In this document: piece by piece, positions 24,768-32,994 of the stretch
Layout: each line of letters begins with the position of its first letter
How positions within the stretch are numbered: the stretch's first letter is position 1
Source: Planctomycetota bacterium
GTDB lineage: Bacteria; Planctomycetota; UBA1135; GCA-002686595
Direction of reading: 5' to 3'
DNA: 64,000 nt
Assembly (NCBI GenBank): GCA_020638855.1
Contig: JACKHT010000011.1
Span: 40,454-104,453 of the forward strand
Translations under genes and position numbers: made by a program
Notes under the pieces: generated by a model
The model's input: only the letters and a program-made list of their open reading frames with translations
What the model was told of the DNA's origin: nothing
The model's database searches: none

Positions 24768-25529
24768 CTAGGTAGGATTCTCGCCCGCCCGCACCCGGTG
24801 GGGCCACCAGCCCAGCACGTCGAGCGTGTCGACGGCGTGGACCAAGGGGGGCGGACCCTCGAGTTCCAAACCCAAGAGGCGCGTCATGTCGCACACTTCC
24901 AGGTCCACTTCCGCCTGACGTAGCGGCCAAGCCGCGTGGTGGATCTCGCCGCGCAGGAGCCCGCGCGAACCCAGCGAATAGAGGCAGTAGCGCTCGGTCA
25001 GAAAGTGCTCCAAACTCCCTGGCAGGGAAGCCCGAGCCGGTCCCGTCACGCGATAGCGTCCGACGAACCGCGCGCTGGGGGCTCCGGTATGGGTGCGCTC
25101 GCTGGAGTAGTCCACCCGATCCAGGTCGCGTTTTAGCGACATGCGCGCATCGAAGTAGGGCAGGTGGAAACCCGCGCGGGCGCCGCGTACGGCCAGCCAA
25201 CTGGCCGCATCCAAACTGAAAAACCAAACCCCGGGTTTGCCTTCGGCTAGCACGTAGGTGCGCACGTTCAATTCGAGGAAACGGACGGTGGTGGGGATGG
25301 GCGGCAGCCAGTGGAACCGGGTACGATCCATTTCAAAGGGCACCACGCCCACGTACGCCTGCCCCTCGAACGTATCCAGCTCAAGCCCGGCTGGGAGCAG
25401 CCCTGCCAAGCGTGCCGAATCCACGGGCCAATGCAGAAAGGCCAAGTCGCGCCAGCGCATGCGCATCGCAGCAGCCGCTTTGGGGGGCGGGTAGGGCCGA
25501 TGCTGGGTTTTCGCGAGCAAGTTGCGCAT
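24768..25529 (-). CDS. DUF2071 (YqjF-like) protein
   Basis: Member of the DUF2071 family, whose function is unknown. Family features: RWRDLAFLHWPVDSARLAGL at the N-terminus, AYVGVVPFEMDRTR, RFLELNVRTYV, then GKPGVWFFSLDA and PYFDARMSL. 253 residues. Cytoplasmic; no signal or membrane segment. TATCCT ends 6 bases before its ATG, and the nitroreductase gene downstream has its own box, so both are likely single-gene transcripts. Confidence 0.85.
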   Translation of the reverse strand: MRNLLAKTQHRPYPPPKAAAAMRMRWRDLAFLHWPVDSARLAGLLPAGLELDTFEGQAYVGVVPFEMDRTRFHWLPPIPTTVRFLELNVRTYVLAEGKPGVWFFSLDAASWLAVRGARAGFHLPYFDARMSLKRDLDRVDYSSERTHTGAPSARFVGRYRVTGPARASLPGSLEHFLTERYCLYSLGSRGLLRGEIHHAAWPLRQAEVDLEVCDMTRLLGLELEGPPPLVHAVDTLDVLGWWPHRVRAGENPT

Positions 25530-25535
25530 CCAGCC

Positions 25536-25541
25536 AGGATA
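25536..25541 (-). promoter_or_regulatory. -10-like TATCCT before the DUF2071 ATG
   Basis: Minus-strand TATCCT, 6 bases before the start codon at 25529. Confidence 0.4.
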
Positions 25542-25728
25542 CGGGATTCCGGGCGTGGGTGGTGCGAATCCAATCGAGCGCCTATGGAGATGCTCGACTC
25601 GGACAGGCGAATGCGGATCCAGCCGAAGCGCGCGCTGGTAGAACCTGCGCGAGTTTCCAAGTCTACCCCCACCGCACCCGTCGCCCTGCGCTAGGCTCGT
25701 GTGCCGCTAGTTCGAACCCCGCTACCGA

Positions 25729-27240
25729 ATGACTCGCTCCGACCCGCACCCCGAACCGATCCTCGACGTGGCCCTCGTGGGGGCCGGCATCATGAGCGCC
25801 ACGCTCGGGACCTTCTTGCGCAAGCTGGAGCCCGGTTTCACCATCGCGGCTTTCGAGCGCCTTGCCCAGGTCGGCGCGGAAAGCAGCGCGGCATGGAACA
25901 ACGCGGGCACGGGACACTCGGGCTACTGCGAGCTGAACTACACCCCCCAAGCGCCCGACGGTTCGATCGACATCCACAAGGCCGAGCGGGTGGCCCACCA
26001 ATTCGAGCTCAGCCGCCAGTTTTGGTCGGCGCAGGTGGAGTCGGGCGGATTGCCCCAACCCCGGCTCTTCCTACGCTCGGTTCCTCACTTGAGCTTTGTG
26101 ATGGGCGAAGAAGACGTGGTGTTCTTGAGGAGCCGGCACGCGGCTATGGTCGATTCGCCCTTCTTCCACGACATGGAATTCTGCGACGAACCTAGTCAGC
26201 TGCTCGAGTGGATTCCGCTGGTCATGCGCGGGCGCGACGATCACGAGCCGGTGGCGGCGACTCGCATGCAATCGGGGACCGACGTGAACTTTGGCGCGCT
26301 CACCGAGCTCCTCTTCCAGCACCTGGGCCGCGGCCCCAACTTCGAAGTCCACCTCGCTTCGCACGTGGTGGAAATCGAGCGCGGTCGCGACTCGCTGTGG
26401 CGCTTGTGTGTGGAATCGTTGGAAGATGGGCGTCGACGCTGGGTGAAAGCGCGGTTTGTCTTCCTAGGGGCAGGCGGCGCGGCGCTTTCGCTGCTCGAGG
26501 ACTGCGATCTCCCCGAAGGTCAAGGCTACGCGGGCTTCCCGGTCAGCGGCCAATGGATGCGCTGCACGAATCGTGAGGTCATCGAGCAGCACCACGCCAA
26601 GGTCTACGGTAAGCAGGCCCAAGGCTCGCCGCCCATGTCGATGCCGCACCTGGACTCGCGCGTGATCGATGGCCAGCGCGAACTCCTGTTTGGACCCTAT
26701 GCGGGGTTCAACACCAAGTTCCTCAAGCACGGTTCGTACTTGGACCTCGTGGAATCGCTCGACCTGCACAACCTGCGCCCCATGCTGCAAGCGGGGCTGC
26801 ACAACCTTGATTTGACGCGTTACCTGCTGGGGCAGGTCCTGCAGAGCAAGGACGAGCGCATGCAGGCCTTGAAGCGCTACTTCCCGGAGGCCGAGGCGGC
26901 CGATTGGGAGCTGCAGGTCGCGGGCCAACGGGTGCAAATCATCAAAGACGTGCCTGGGAAAGGCGGTACGCTCGAGTTCGGCACCGAAGTGGTCGCAGCC
27001 CAAGACGGTTCGTTGGCTGCGCTGTTGGGCGCCTCACCGGGGGCTTCCACCGCCGTCGCGATCGCGCTCGAAGTACTCGAACGGTGTTTCCAACACCGCT
27101 ACGCCAGTCCTGCTTGGCGCGAAGTCTTGCACCAGTTTGTGCCGACCTACAAGGGGCACACCGACCTCGATCCCGAAACGATCGTCGAATCGCGCCGGCG
27201 CACCTCGAAGGTTCTGGGGTTGGATTCGGAGCGAGCCTGA
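25729..27240 (+). CDS. mqo: Malate:quinone oxidoreductase
   Basis: Membrane-associated FAD enzyme of the TCA cycle that oxidises malate to oxaloacetate and reduces quinone. The FAD motif LVGAGIMSATLG is at residues 16-27. Downstream, SSAAWNNAGTGHSGYCELNY, SIDIHKAERVAHQFELSRQFW, QSGTDVNFGALT and LLGASPGASTAVAIALEVL are all diagnostic of MQO. 503 residues is standard. It feeds electrons into the same quinone pool as a respiratory chain, consistent with the oxidase gene at the left edge. Stand-alone, convergent with ruvX. Confidence 0.96.
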   Translation: MTRSDPHPEPILDVALVGAGIMSATLGTFLRKLEPGFTIAAFERLAQVGAESSAAWNNAGTGHSGYCELNYTPQAPDGSIDIHKAERVAHQFELSRQFWSAQVESGGLPQPRLFLRSVPHLSFVMGEEDVVFLRSRHAAMVDSPFFHDMEFCDEPSQLLEWIPLVMRGRDDHEPVAATRMQSGTDVNFGALTELLFQHLGRGPNFEVHLASHVVEIERGRDSLWRLCVESLEDGRRRWVKARFVFLGAGGAALSLLEDCDLPEGQGYAGFPVSGQWMRCTNREVIEQHHAKVYGKQAQGSPPMSMPHLDSRVIDGQRELLFGPYAGFNTKFLKHGSYLDLVESLDLHNLRPMLQAGLHNLDLTRYLLGQVLQSKDERMQALKRYFPEAEAADWELQVAGQRVQIIKDVPGKGGTLEFGTEVVAAQDGSLAALLGASPGASTAVAIALEVLERCFQHRYASPAWREVLHQFVPTYKGHTDLDPETIVESRRRTSKVLGLDSERA

Positions 27241-27255
27241 TCCCGCGCGGAGCCG

Positions 27256-27714
27256 CTAGCGTTGGCCTGCGACCCACTCTTCGAGCATGACCAAGGCGCT
27301 CCACGAGTCGCGGCGGTCCTTGCGCGCTTGACCGGTGAAGCCTGCCTCGACCAAGCGTGCCTCGGCTTCCTTGCTGGTCAGGTGCTCATCGATGTAGACC
27401 ACCCGGGTCTTGGGCAGCCGTTCGGCAATGCGGTCCCCGAAAGTCCGCACTTTGGCGCACTGGGCACTCTCGCTGCCGTCCTGGTTGAGCGGTAGCCCAA
27501 TCAAGATCGCGGCCAAGTCGCGTTCCTCCGCGAGCGCTTCGATGTGGCGCAAGAGGTCAGGCCCTTCGCCGGGGCCGTGGTAGGGGGCGAGGGGCTCGAT
27601 CAAAAGCCGCAAGGCATCGGTCACCGCAAAACCGGTGCGCTTGAGGCCGAAGTCGATCGCGATGACGCTGCCCCGGGGTAGCGGACTCGCGGATTCGGAA
27701 CTGGGCGCGTCCAT
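27256..27714 (-). CDS. ruvX: RuvX/YqgF Holliday-junction resolvase-like, pre-16S rRNA nuclease
   Basis: RNase H-fold nuclease, linked to pre-16S rRNA 5' processing and proposed as a Holliday-junction resolvase. Motifs: AIDFGLKRTGFAVTD with catalytic Asp21, ILIGLPLNQDGSES, VVYIDEHLTSKEAEARL with acidic Glu, and KDRRDSWSALVMLEEW with the last Asp. 152 residues from ATG 27714. This start is preferred because it falls 4 bases after the manC stop and removes a long non-homologous extension. Cotranscribed with manC. Confidence 0.9.
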   Translation of the reverse strand: MDAPSSESASPLPRGSVIAIDFGLKRTGFAVTDALRLLIEPLAPYHGPGEGPDLLRHIEALAEERDLAAILIGLPLNQDGSESAQCAKVRTFGDRIAERLPKTRVVYIDEHLTSKEAEARLVEAGFTGQARKDRRDSWSALVMLEEWVAGQR

Positions 27715-27718
27715 TGCG

Positions 27719-28789
27719 TTACAGCCGACCGGGTTCTTCGTTTTCCAGCCGCTGCACCAAGCGGCGAACCTCTTGGGCGCGATCCTTGGGGCATACCAGC
27801 GTGGCATCGGGGGTGTGCACCACCGCCAGGCCCTCGACCCCGAGCAGGGCGACCAAGTGCCCATCGGGGCCGTACACCACGTTGTTGCTAGCCTCTTCGG
27901 CGATCACGTGGCAACCACCTCCGACGCGATTGCCTTGCGCGTCCGGCGCCAAGACTTCGTCCAGCGCCGACCAGGAACCCACGTCGCTCCAGAGGTAGGA
28001 AATCGGCAGGACTACGATCGACTCGGCCTTTTCCATCAAACCCACGTCGACCGATTCGAAGGCGAGGCTCGGGTAGCAGGCCGTGATCTGTGCGTGGTCG
28101 GCGGACTGGACCGCCTTCCAAGTCGCGGGTGCGTGTTTTTGCAATTGGGCCACGATGGTCTCGGTGGACCAGAGGAACGCCCCGCTGTTCCAAAGGTAGT
28201 TCCCACTGCGCAGGAATTGTTCCGCCCTGGCGCGATCGGGCTTTTCGACGAAACGCTGCACCGGCAAGACCTCGTGCCCGAGGACGTCTTCCTCCGCGCG
28301 GCCGGCTTCGATGTAGCCAAAACCGGTGGCGGGGTAGGTGGGGCGGATTCCCAGCGTCACCAGGGTACCGGGGCGTTCGCTAGCCACGTGCAACGCCGCT
28401 CGCAGGGTGTCGCGGAACGCCTCGGCCGGTTCGATCACGTGGTCGGCGGGCAGCACCACTTGCAGCGCGTGTGGATCGCGACGCGCGATTTCTGCCGCCG
28501 CCCAGGCGACGCACGGCAAGGTGTTGCGCCCCACGGGTTCCTCCAACAGGTGACTCGGGCTGAGCGCAGGCAGTTGGTCCAACACCGCCTCCGCCAAGTC
28601 GTGCGAAGTCACCACCAAGATGTGCTGGGGGTGAACCAGCCCTTCGAGCCGGGCCCACGTATCCTGCAAGAGCGACGTGGTTCCGCCTAGGGCCAGGAGT
28701 TGCTTGGGGTTCGAACGGCGACTCGCTGGCCAAAGCCGCGTGCCGCCGCCGCCCGCCATGATCACGGCCCAGATCGTGCGTTCGCTCAT
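27719..28789 (-). CDS. manC: Mannose-1-phosphate guanylyltransferase
   Basis: Makes GDP-mannose from mannose-1-phosphate and GTP for envelope glycans. The nucleotidyltransferase signature MAGGGGTRLWPASRRSNPKQ sits at residues 11-30. LEEPVGRNTLPCVAWAA, VVLPADHVI and the FVEKPD motif complete the set. 356 residues, so the single-domain form without the phosphomannose isomerase half. Upstream of ruvX with a 4-base gap; separated from the M16 gene by a strong terminator. Confidence 0.94.
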   Translation of the reverse strand: MSERTIWAVIMAGGGGTRLWPASRRSNPKQLLALGGTTSLLQDTWARLEGLVHPQHILVVTSHDLAEAVLDQLPALSPSHLLEEPVGRNTLPCVAWAAAEIARRDPHALQVVLPADHVIEPAEAFRDTLRAALHVASERPGTLVTLGIRPTYPATGFGYIEAGRAEEDVLGHEVLPVQRFVEKPDRARAEQFLRSGNYLWNSGAFLWSTETIVAQLQKHAPATWKAVQSADHAQITACYPSLAFESVDVGLMEKAESIVVLPISYLWSDVGSWSALDEVLAPDAQGNRVGGGCHVIAEEASNNVVYGPDGHLVALLGVEGLAVVHTPDATLVCPKDRAQEVRRLVQRLENEEPGRL

Positions 28790-28810
28790 CGGTAGGGTGG
28801 TTGGAAAGGT

Positions 28811-28844
28811 TTCCGGCCGCCCGCAAGAACGCGGGCGGCCGGAA
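28811..28844 (-). terminator. Strong hairpin terminator after the M16 peptidase gene
   Basis: Perfect 14-bp arms TTCCGGCCGCCCGC (28811-28824) and GCGGGCGGCCGGAA (28831-28844), loop AAGAAC. It lies 10 bases beyond the M16 stop and before manC. Only a weak T-rich stretch (CCTTTCC) follows on the minus strand. Confidence 0.75.
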
Positions 28845-28853
28845 GGGGAGCCG

Positions 28854-31748
28854 TTACTTGGGCGCGTTGCCCTCCAGGGGCTTGCGCGAGGCGGGCAACA
28901 CGAGCAGCTGGCTGGCCCGTTTGGGGGTCAGGAATTTTGCGGCGTAATCACTCAACACCTTGGCGTCGATGTGGTCGTAGAACCCAACCAGGCTGCGCGC
29001 CGCATCGAGGGTGGTGGGATCCCCTTGGCATTGACCCAGGGCATCCAGCCAGTAGCGGTTCGTGCGCAGCATGTCGCGCAGCGAGTTTTGGATTGGTTCC
29101 GCCAGGCGGTCGACTTCGTCCTGGGTGACCCCTTTCTCAGCCAGGGTCGAGCACACGTTGCGGCAAGCCGCCACCAGTTGGTCCACGTCGGCCGGGTTGC
29201 CCGCGGCTTGGATCATGACGCCACCGAGGCCCGGGAAGATTCGCGACGATTGGCTACCCGCGAACGGCGAATAGGCTGCGCCCAGGCGCTCGCGCACTTC
29301 GAGGCGAATGCGGTCGTTGACAACCTGCCCCAAGAAGAAGAGTTGGCGCCGGCGCATGTCCTGCAGACCGTCGACCGTGGGGTAGACCAGCACCAGGGTC
29401 GCCTTGTCGTCCTTGGTGTCGATGTGGCGCACCATCTCAAGCCCTTGCTGGAGCTCCACCGGATTGCGGCCTTCCTCCACAGGAGCGAGCTTCTGACGGG
29501 TGGGTAGTTCCCCAAACGTCTGGCCGACGAGGTTCATGGCTTCGGCCTGATCGAAGTCCCCGATGATGGTGATCTCGACGGCCGAGTTCTTCAGACGCGG
29601 TTCGAGCAAAGCCCGGACTTCCTCCATTTTGACCGAGACCAACTCTTCGGGGGCGTGCCCCGGGGTCATGCCCATCCAGCTGTAGCGGTTGTTGCCCTGG
29701 ATCAAGGCCGGCAAGAAGTCCATCACCAAGGGACCTTGGGGCGTGCGCATCATCTGTTCGTGCAGCACCGGGATCTGCGCGCGCACCGCGTACAGCGCAT
29801 CGGGCCGGTACCCCGCGTGCTCCATGTAGGCGCACATGAGTTCGAGGCTCAAGAGTAGGTCTTGGGGCGAGGTCGCGCAGGTGAGCTCGATGCTGTCGTC
29901 TTGGATGCCAATGTTCACGCGCGCTTGCTTGCCCGCCAGGATGCGCCGCAAGGAGTCCGCATCGTGGGCTTCCAGTCCACCTCCGATGAAGACTTCGCTG
30001 GCCACTTCCGCGACCACGCACTCACCCGGGCTCATGCCCAAGCGACCGTTGCCGATGCGCGCGCGTACCAGGATTTCACGCTCTTTGAAGTCCGTGGGCT
30101 TGAGGTTGAGGCGCACCCCGTTTTCGTATTCGATTTGGCCAATTCCCAGGTCTTCCACTTGGGAGAGGCGCACCACGGGGGGTTGTTCCTGGCCCTTGGA
30201 AGCGTAGGCGAAGGGAATCGATTGCTCGGATTCGGGGGCCTTGAGCTCCTCCTCCATGGTCTTGGTGTACACCGCGCCCATGTCCTTGGCCGCGTCGTCG
30301 AAGCGCAGCGTGCCGATGCCCACCAGGCCTAGGGTCCCGCCGGTCCAGCTCGTTTGGAGCGCGTCGTGGCACTCTTTCAGGGTCATGGCCTTGAGGATCG
30401 CGCCGTGGATGCGCAGGTCGGTATCGGCGTCGGTCGGCACGGTGTCCTCTTCGGCCGCCTGCAGGATGGACTCCATCAACGGCCGGCTGTCGGCGGTGCG
30501 CTCGCGTTCGACGGCCTCGCCGAGTTCGCGCAACATGCCGGCGCGGACTTCGTCGAGCTCGGCCTGTTGGAAGCCAAACTCCAGCGCGCTGCGCAGCCCG
30601 AGCAAGGCTTCGCGTAGGCCTTCCTGCCACTCATCGGGCTTGGTGATCACCGTCAGCTCGCCGCCCTCAAACACCTTGAGGTTGTCGTTTTCGCTCACTT
30701 GGGCCTGCAGGAAGCGGGTTTCGGGCTTCTTGAGCGCTTCGGAGTAACGCAGCTGCAGGATCGCGTGGGCGACCGTGAGTTCCAAATGCCGCTTGCGTTC
30801 GGCGACCGAGTCGGCGCGCTTGACGTAGGGCTTCAAGTTCGCGATCACCAACTGCGAGATGGGGATCTCGGGCTCTTGGATCACGAACGAGGTCTCGGCC
30901 AGGGTGGGGGTGCCCATGGCGGGCTCGGGCTGGACCGGAGTCCCCGGACCGCGCATGTCGCCAAAGGCCTCGCGCACGAGGGCTTCGGGCTCCAAGTCGC
31001 CCAGGTCGCCCACGATGGCCAAGGTCATGTTTTCCGGGCGGTACCAACGCTCGTAGAAGGCCCGCACCGTCGCCGCGGTGAAGGCGTCGCGGATCGGCTT
31101 GGTGCCGATGGGAAGTCGGACCGGAATCCGTGTTCCCGCGAACTGGCGTTCCACCAACGCCACAAACGCCCGGAACCCGGCGCTGTCGCGCTCGCGTTCT
31201 TCGCCGTCGATGACCCCTTTCTCGGCTTGGACTTCCTTTTCCGCGATGTCGAGTCGCGACGCGAAGTCGCGCAGCACGACCAGCCCTTCCTCGATGCTCT
31301 CCTTGGAGTTCTCCGGCAGGTCGAGCTTGTAGACCGTCTCGGAAAACGCGGTGTGCGCGTTGGTGTCGGCCCCGAAGCTCATGCCGTGCTCTTGGAACCA
31401 TTCCACCAGGGTTCCCGCCTCGAAGTTTTTCGAGCCGTTGAAGGCCATGTGCTCCAAGAAGTGCGCCATCCCGCGCTCGGATTCGTCTTCGGCCAGCGAG
31501 CCGACGTCGACATGCAGGCGCAGGTAGACACGTTTCTTGGGCTCCCCGTTCTTAGCCCACGCCACGCGCAGCCCGTTGGGCAGCGTGAAGAAGTGGATGC
31601 GCGGATCGACCGGAATGTCGCTCGAGGCAAAGCCCCAGGGTTTCGCGCTCTCAGCCGGGCGCTCGCTGGCAGCGAGGGGCTGGGGGATGGCAGTCACGGG
31701 TTTTTGGGGCAGCAAGAGGGCGAGCAGGGCCAGGGAAATGGCGCACAT
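28854..31748 (-). CDS. M16-family (pitrilysin/insulinase-type) zinc peptidase, two M16 domain pairs, exported
   Basis: Zinc endopeptidase with the inverted motif HFLEH at residues 96-100; the third ligand is probably Glu176 in AEKGVIDGEE. The first catalytic module spans ~50-480 (LPNGLRVAWAKNG onward). A second, inactive-type module follows (YENGVRLNLKPTDFKEREIL to the C-terminus), giving 964 residues as in full-length M16 proteins. The N-terminus MCAISLALLALLLPQK looks like a signal peptide. ATG 31748 has an AAGGAA ribosome binding site; longer upstream frames run antisense into pdxA and are rejected. A perfect hairpin follows the stop. Confidence 0.93.
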   Translation of the reverse strand: MCAISLALLALLLPQKPVTAIPQPLAASERPAESAKPWGFASSDIPVDPRIHFFTLPNGLRVAWAKNGEPKKRVYLRLHVDVGSLAEDESERGMAHFLEHMAFNGSKNFEAGTLVEWFQEHGMSFGADTNAHTAFSETVYKLDLPENSKESIEEGLVVLRDFASRLDIAEKEVQAEKGVIDGEERERDSAGFRAFVALVERQFAGTRIPVRLPIGTKPIRDAFTAATVRAFYERWYRPENMTLAIVGDLGDLEPEALVREAFGDMRGPGTPVQPEPAMGTPTLAETSFVIQEPEIPISQLVIANLKPYVKRADSVAERKRHLELTVAHAILQLRYSEALKKPETRFLQAQVSENDNLKVFEGGELTVITKPDEWQEGLREALLGLRSALEFGFQQAELDEVRAGMLRELGEAVERERTADSRPLMESILQAAEEDTVPTDADTDLRIHGAILKAMTLKECHDALQTSWTGGTLGLVGIGTLRFDDAAKDMGAVYTKTMEEELKAPESEQSIPFAYASKGQEQPPVVRLSQVEDLGIGQIEYENGVRLNLKPTDFKEREILVRARIGNGRLGMSPGECVVAEVASEVFIGGGLEAHDADSLRRILAGKQARVNIGIQDDSIELTCATSPQDLLLSLELMCAYMEHAGYRPDALYAVRAQIPVLHEQMMRTPQGPLVMDFLPALIQGNNRYSWMGMTPGHAPEELVSVKMEEVRALLEPRLKNSAVEITIIGDFDQAEAMNLVGQTFGELPTRQKLAPVEEGRNPVELQQGLEMVRHIDTKDDKATLVLVYPTVDGLQDMRRRQLFFLGQVVNDRIRLEVRERLGAAYSPFAGSQSSRIFPGLGGVMIQAAGNPADVDQLVAACRNVCSTLAEKGVTQDEVDRLAEPIQNSLRDMLRTNRYWLDALGQCQGDPTTLDAARSLVGFYDHIDAKVLSDYAAKFLTPKRASQLLVLPASRKPLEGNAPK

Positions 31749-31865
31749 GGGGAATTCCTTGGGGCCTTGGCCCCGGGTCAGGCTTATCGAACGGGCCAGA
31801 ATAGGTTTTCTGCCTAGGCTTGGAAGGGAAACGGACCCAAAGGTTCGGGTAAAACCTGTGCAGCC

Positions 31866-32861
31866 ATGCATGCAGCTCCCAACCGACCGTCCAGCCGACC
31901 GGCCATCCGACCGCCCACTCGAATTGCCCTTACGCTCGGCGACCCCGCCGGAATCGGGCCCGAAATCGTGCGCAAGGCCCTGGTGCGGCCCGGTCGTTGG
32001 CAAAACGCCGAGCTGCTCGTGATCGGCCCTGAGTCCCAACGCCCCGAGGGACTGCGCGATGGTTGGCAAGGGGTCCCTGGCCATGCGGGCTTCTGCGCGA
32101 CGCCGGGGCCGGATCGCTTCGAGATGGGCAAGGCCCAGCGCAGCTGCGGCGAGGCCGCCCTGGCCGCCCTCTGGAAAGGCGCCGAGTTGGCCAAGAGCGG
32201 CGAGGCCCATGCCTTGGTGACCGCCCCGGTCTGCAAAGAAGCCTTGCACCTCGCCGGGGAGAAAGTCGAAGGCCAGACCGAACTCTTGGCGCGCTTCGAC
32301 GGCGCCCAACGCTATGAAATGGTGGGCCTCGCGGGTCCCCTGCGGGTGATGCTGCTCACGCGCCACATGGCCCTGGCTGCGGCGTTGGCCGCGCTCGACA
32401 CCGATGCCATCGTTTGGCACCTCGAGCTCTTTCACGAGACCCTGCAATCGATCGGCATCCCCGCGCCGCGGCTTGCCCTGGCCGGGCTCAACCCCCATGC
32501 GGGGGAGGGCGGCCTGTTCGGCGACGAGGAAGCGCGCATTCTGGCCCCGGCGCTCGAACGGGTGCGCGCGGCTGGGCTCCATGTCACGGGCCCCCAGCCT
32601 CCCGATACCGTCTTCCTGGATGGGTTCCACGGCAAGTTCGACGGCATCCTCGCGCTCTACCACGACCAGGCCTTCATCCCGCTCAAGCTCATGTCCCAAG
32701 GTCGCGGGCTGACCTTGCTGGCCGGGCTTTCGTTCCTGCGCGTCAGCCCGGTCCATGGCACCGCGTTTGATATCGCCGGCCAGGGGATCGCAGACGAAAC
32801 CAACCTCTTGGCCGCCCTGGAAGCGGGAGCGCTTTGGGGAGCCGCGCGCCAAGCGCGCTAG
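31866..32861 (+). CDS. pdxA: 4-hydroxythreonine-4-phosphate dehydrogenase
   Basis: NAD-dependent oxidation of 4-phosphohydroxy-L-threonine in pyridoxal-phosphate biosynthesis (DXP-dependent route). Motifs: ALTLGDPAGIGPEIVRKAL near residue 19, ALVTAPVCKEALHLAG, LLTRHMALAAAL with a metal His, LNPHAGEGGLFGDEE, LYHDQAFIPLKL and SPVHGTAFDIAGQG. 331 residues. The ATG at 31866 gives a 17-residue Pro/Arg-rich lead before the homology, so a slightly later start cannot be excluded. Divergent from the M16 gene with a 117-bp gap. Confidence 0.95.
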   Translation: MHAAPNRPSSRPAIRPPTRIALTLGDPAGIGPEIVRKALVRPGRWQNAELLVIGPESQRPEGLRDGWQGVPGHAGFCATPGPDRFEMGKAQRSCGEAALAALWKGAELAKSGEAHALVTAPVCKEALHLAGEKVEGQTELLARFDGAQRYEMVGLAGPLRVMLLTRHMALAAALAALDTDAIVWHLELFHETLQSIGIPAPRLALAGLNPHAGEGGLFGDEEARILAPALERVRAAGLHVTGPQPPDTVFLDGFHGKFDGILALYHDQAFIPLKLMSQGRGLTLLAGLSFLRVSPVHGTAFDIAGQGIADETNLLAALEAGALWGAARQAR

Positions 32862-32994
32862 TTGCCCTCGATCCGGGGGCGAGGAACGGCCGATCTATGG
32901 GTTTGGGCTCGTCTCGCCCCGGGACTCGATGCCCCAAACCTCCCGCGTAGGGTAGACTTTGAGCCCGGCTCGCTGCCCCCGGACCACCGCACCC

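Noticed and set aside
31749..32852. N-terminal extension of the M16 peptidase frame to 1332 residues
   Set aside because: The extension runs antisense through pdxA and lacks a signal peptide; the ATG at 31748 has a ribosome site and signal sequence.
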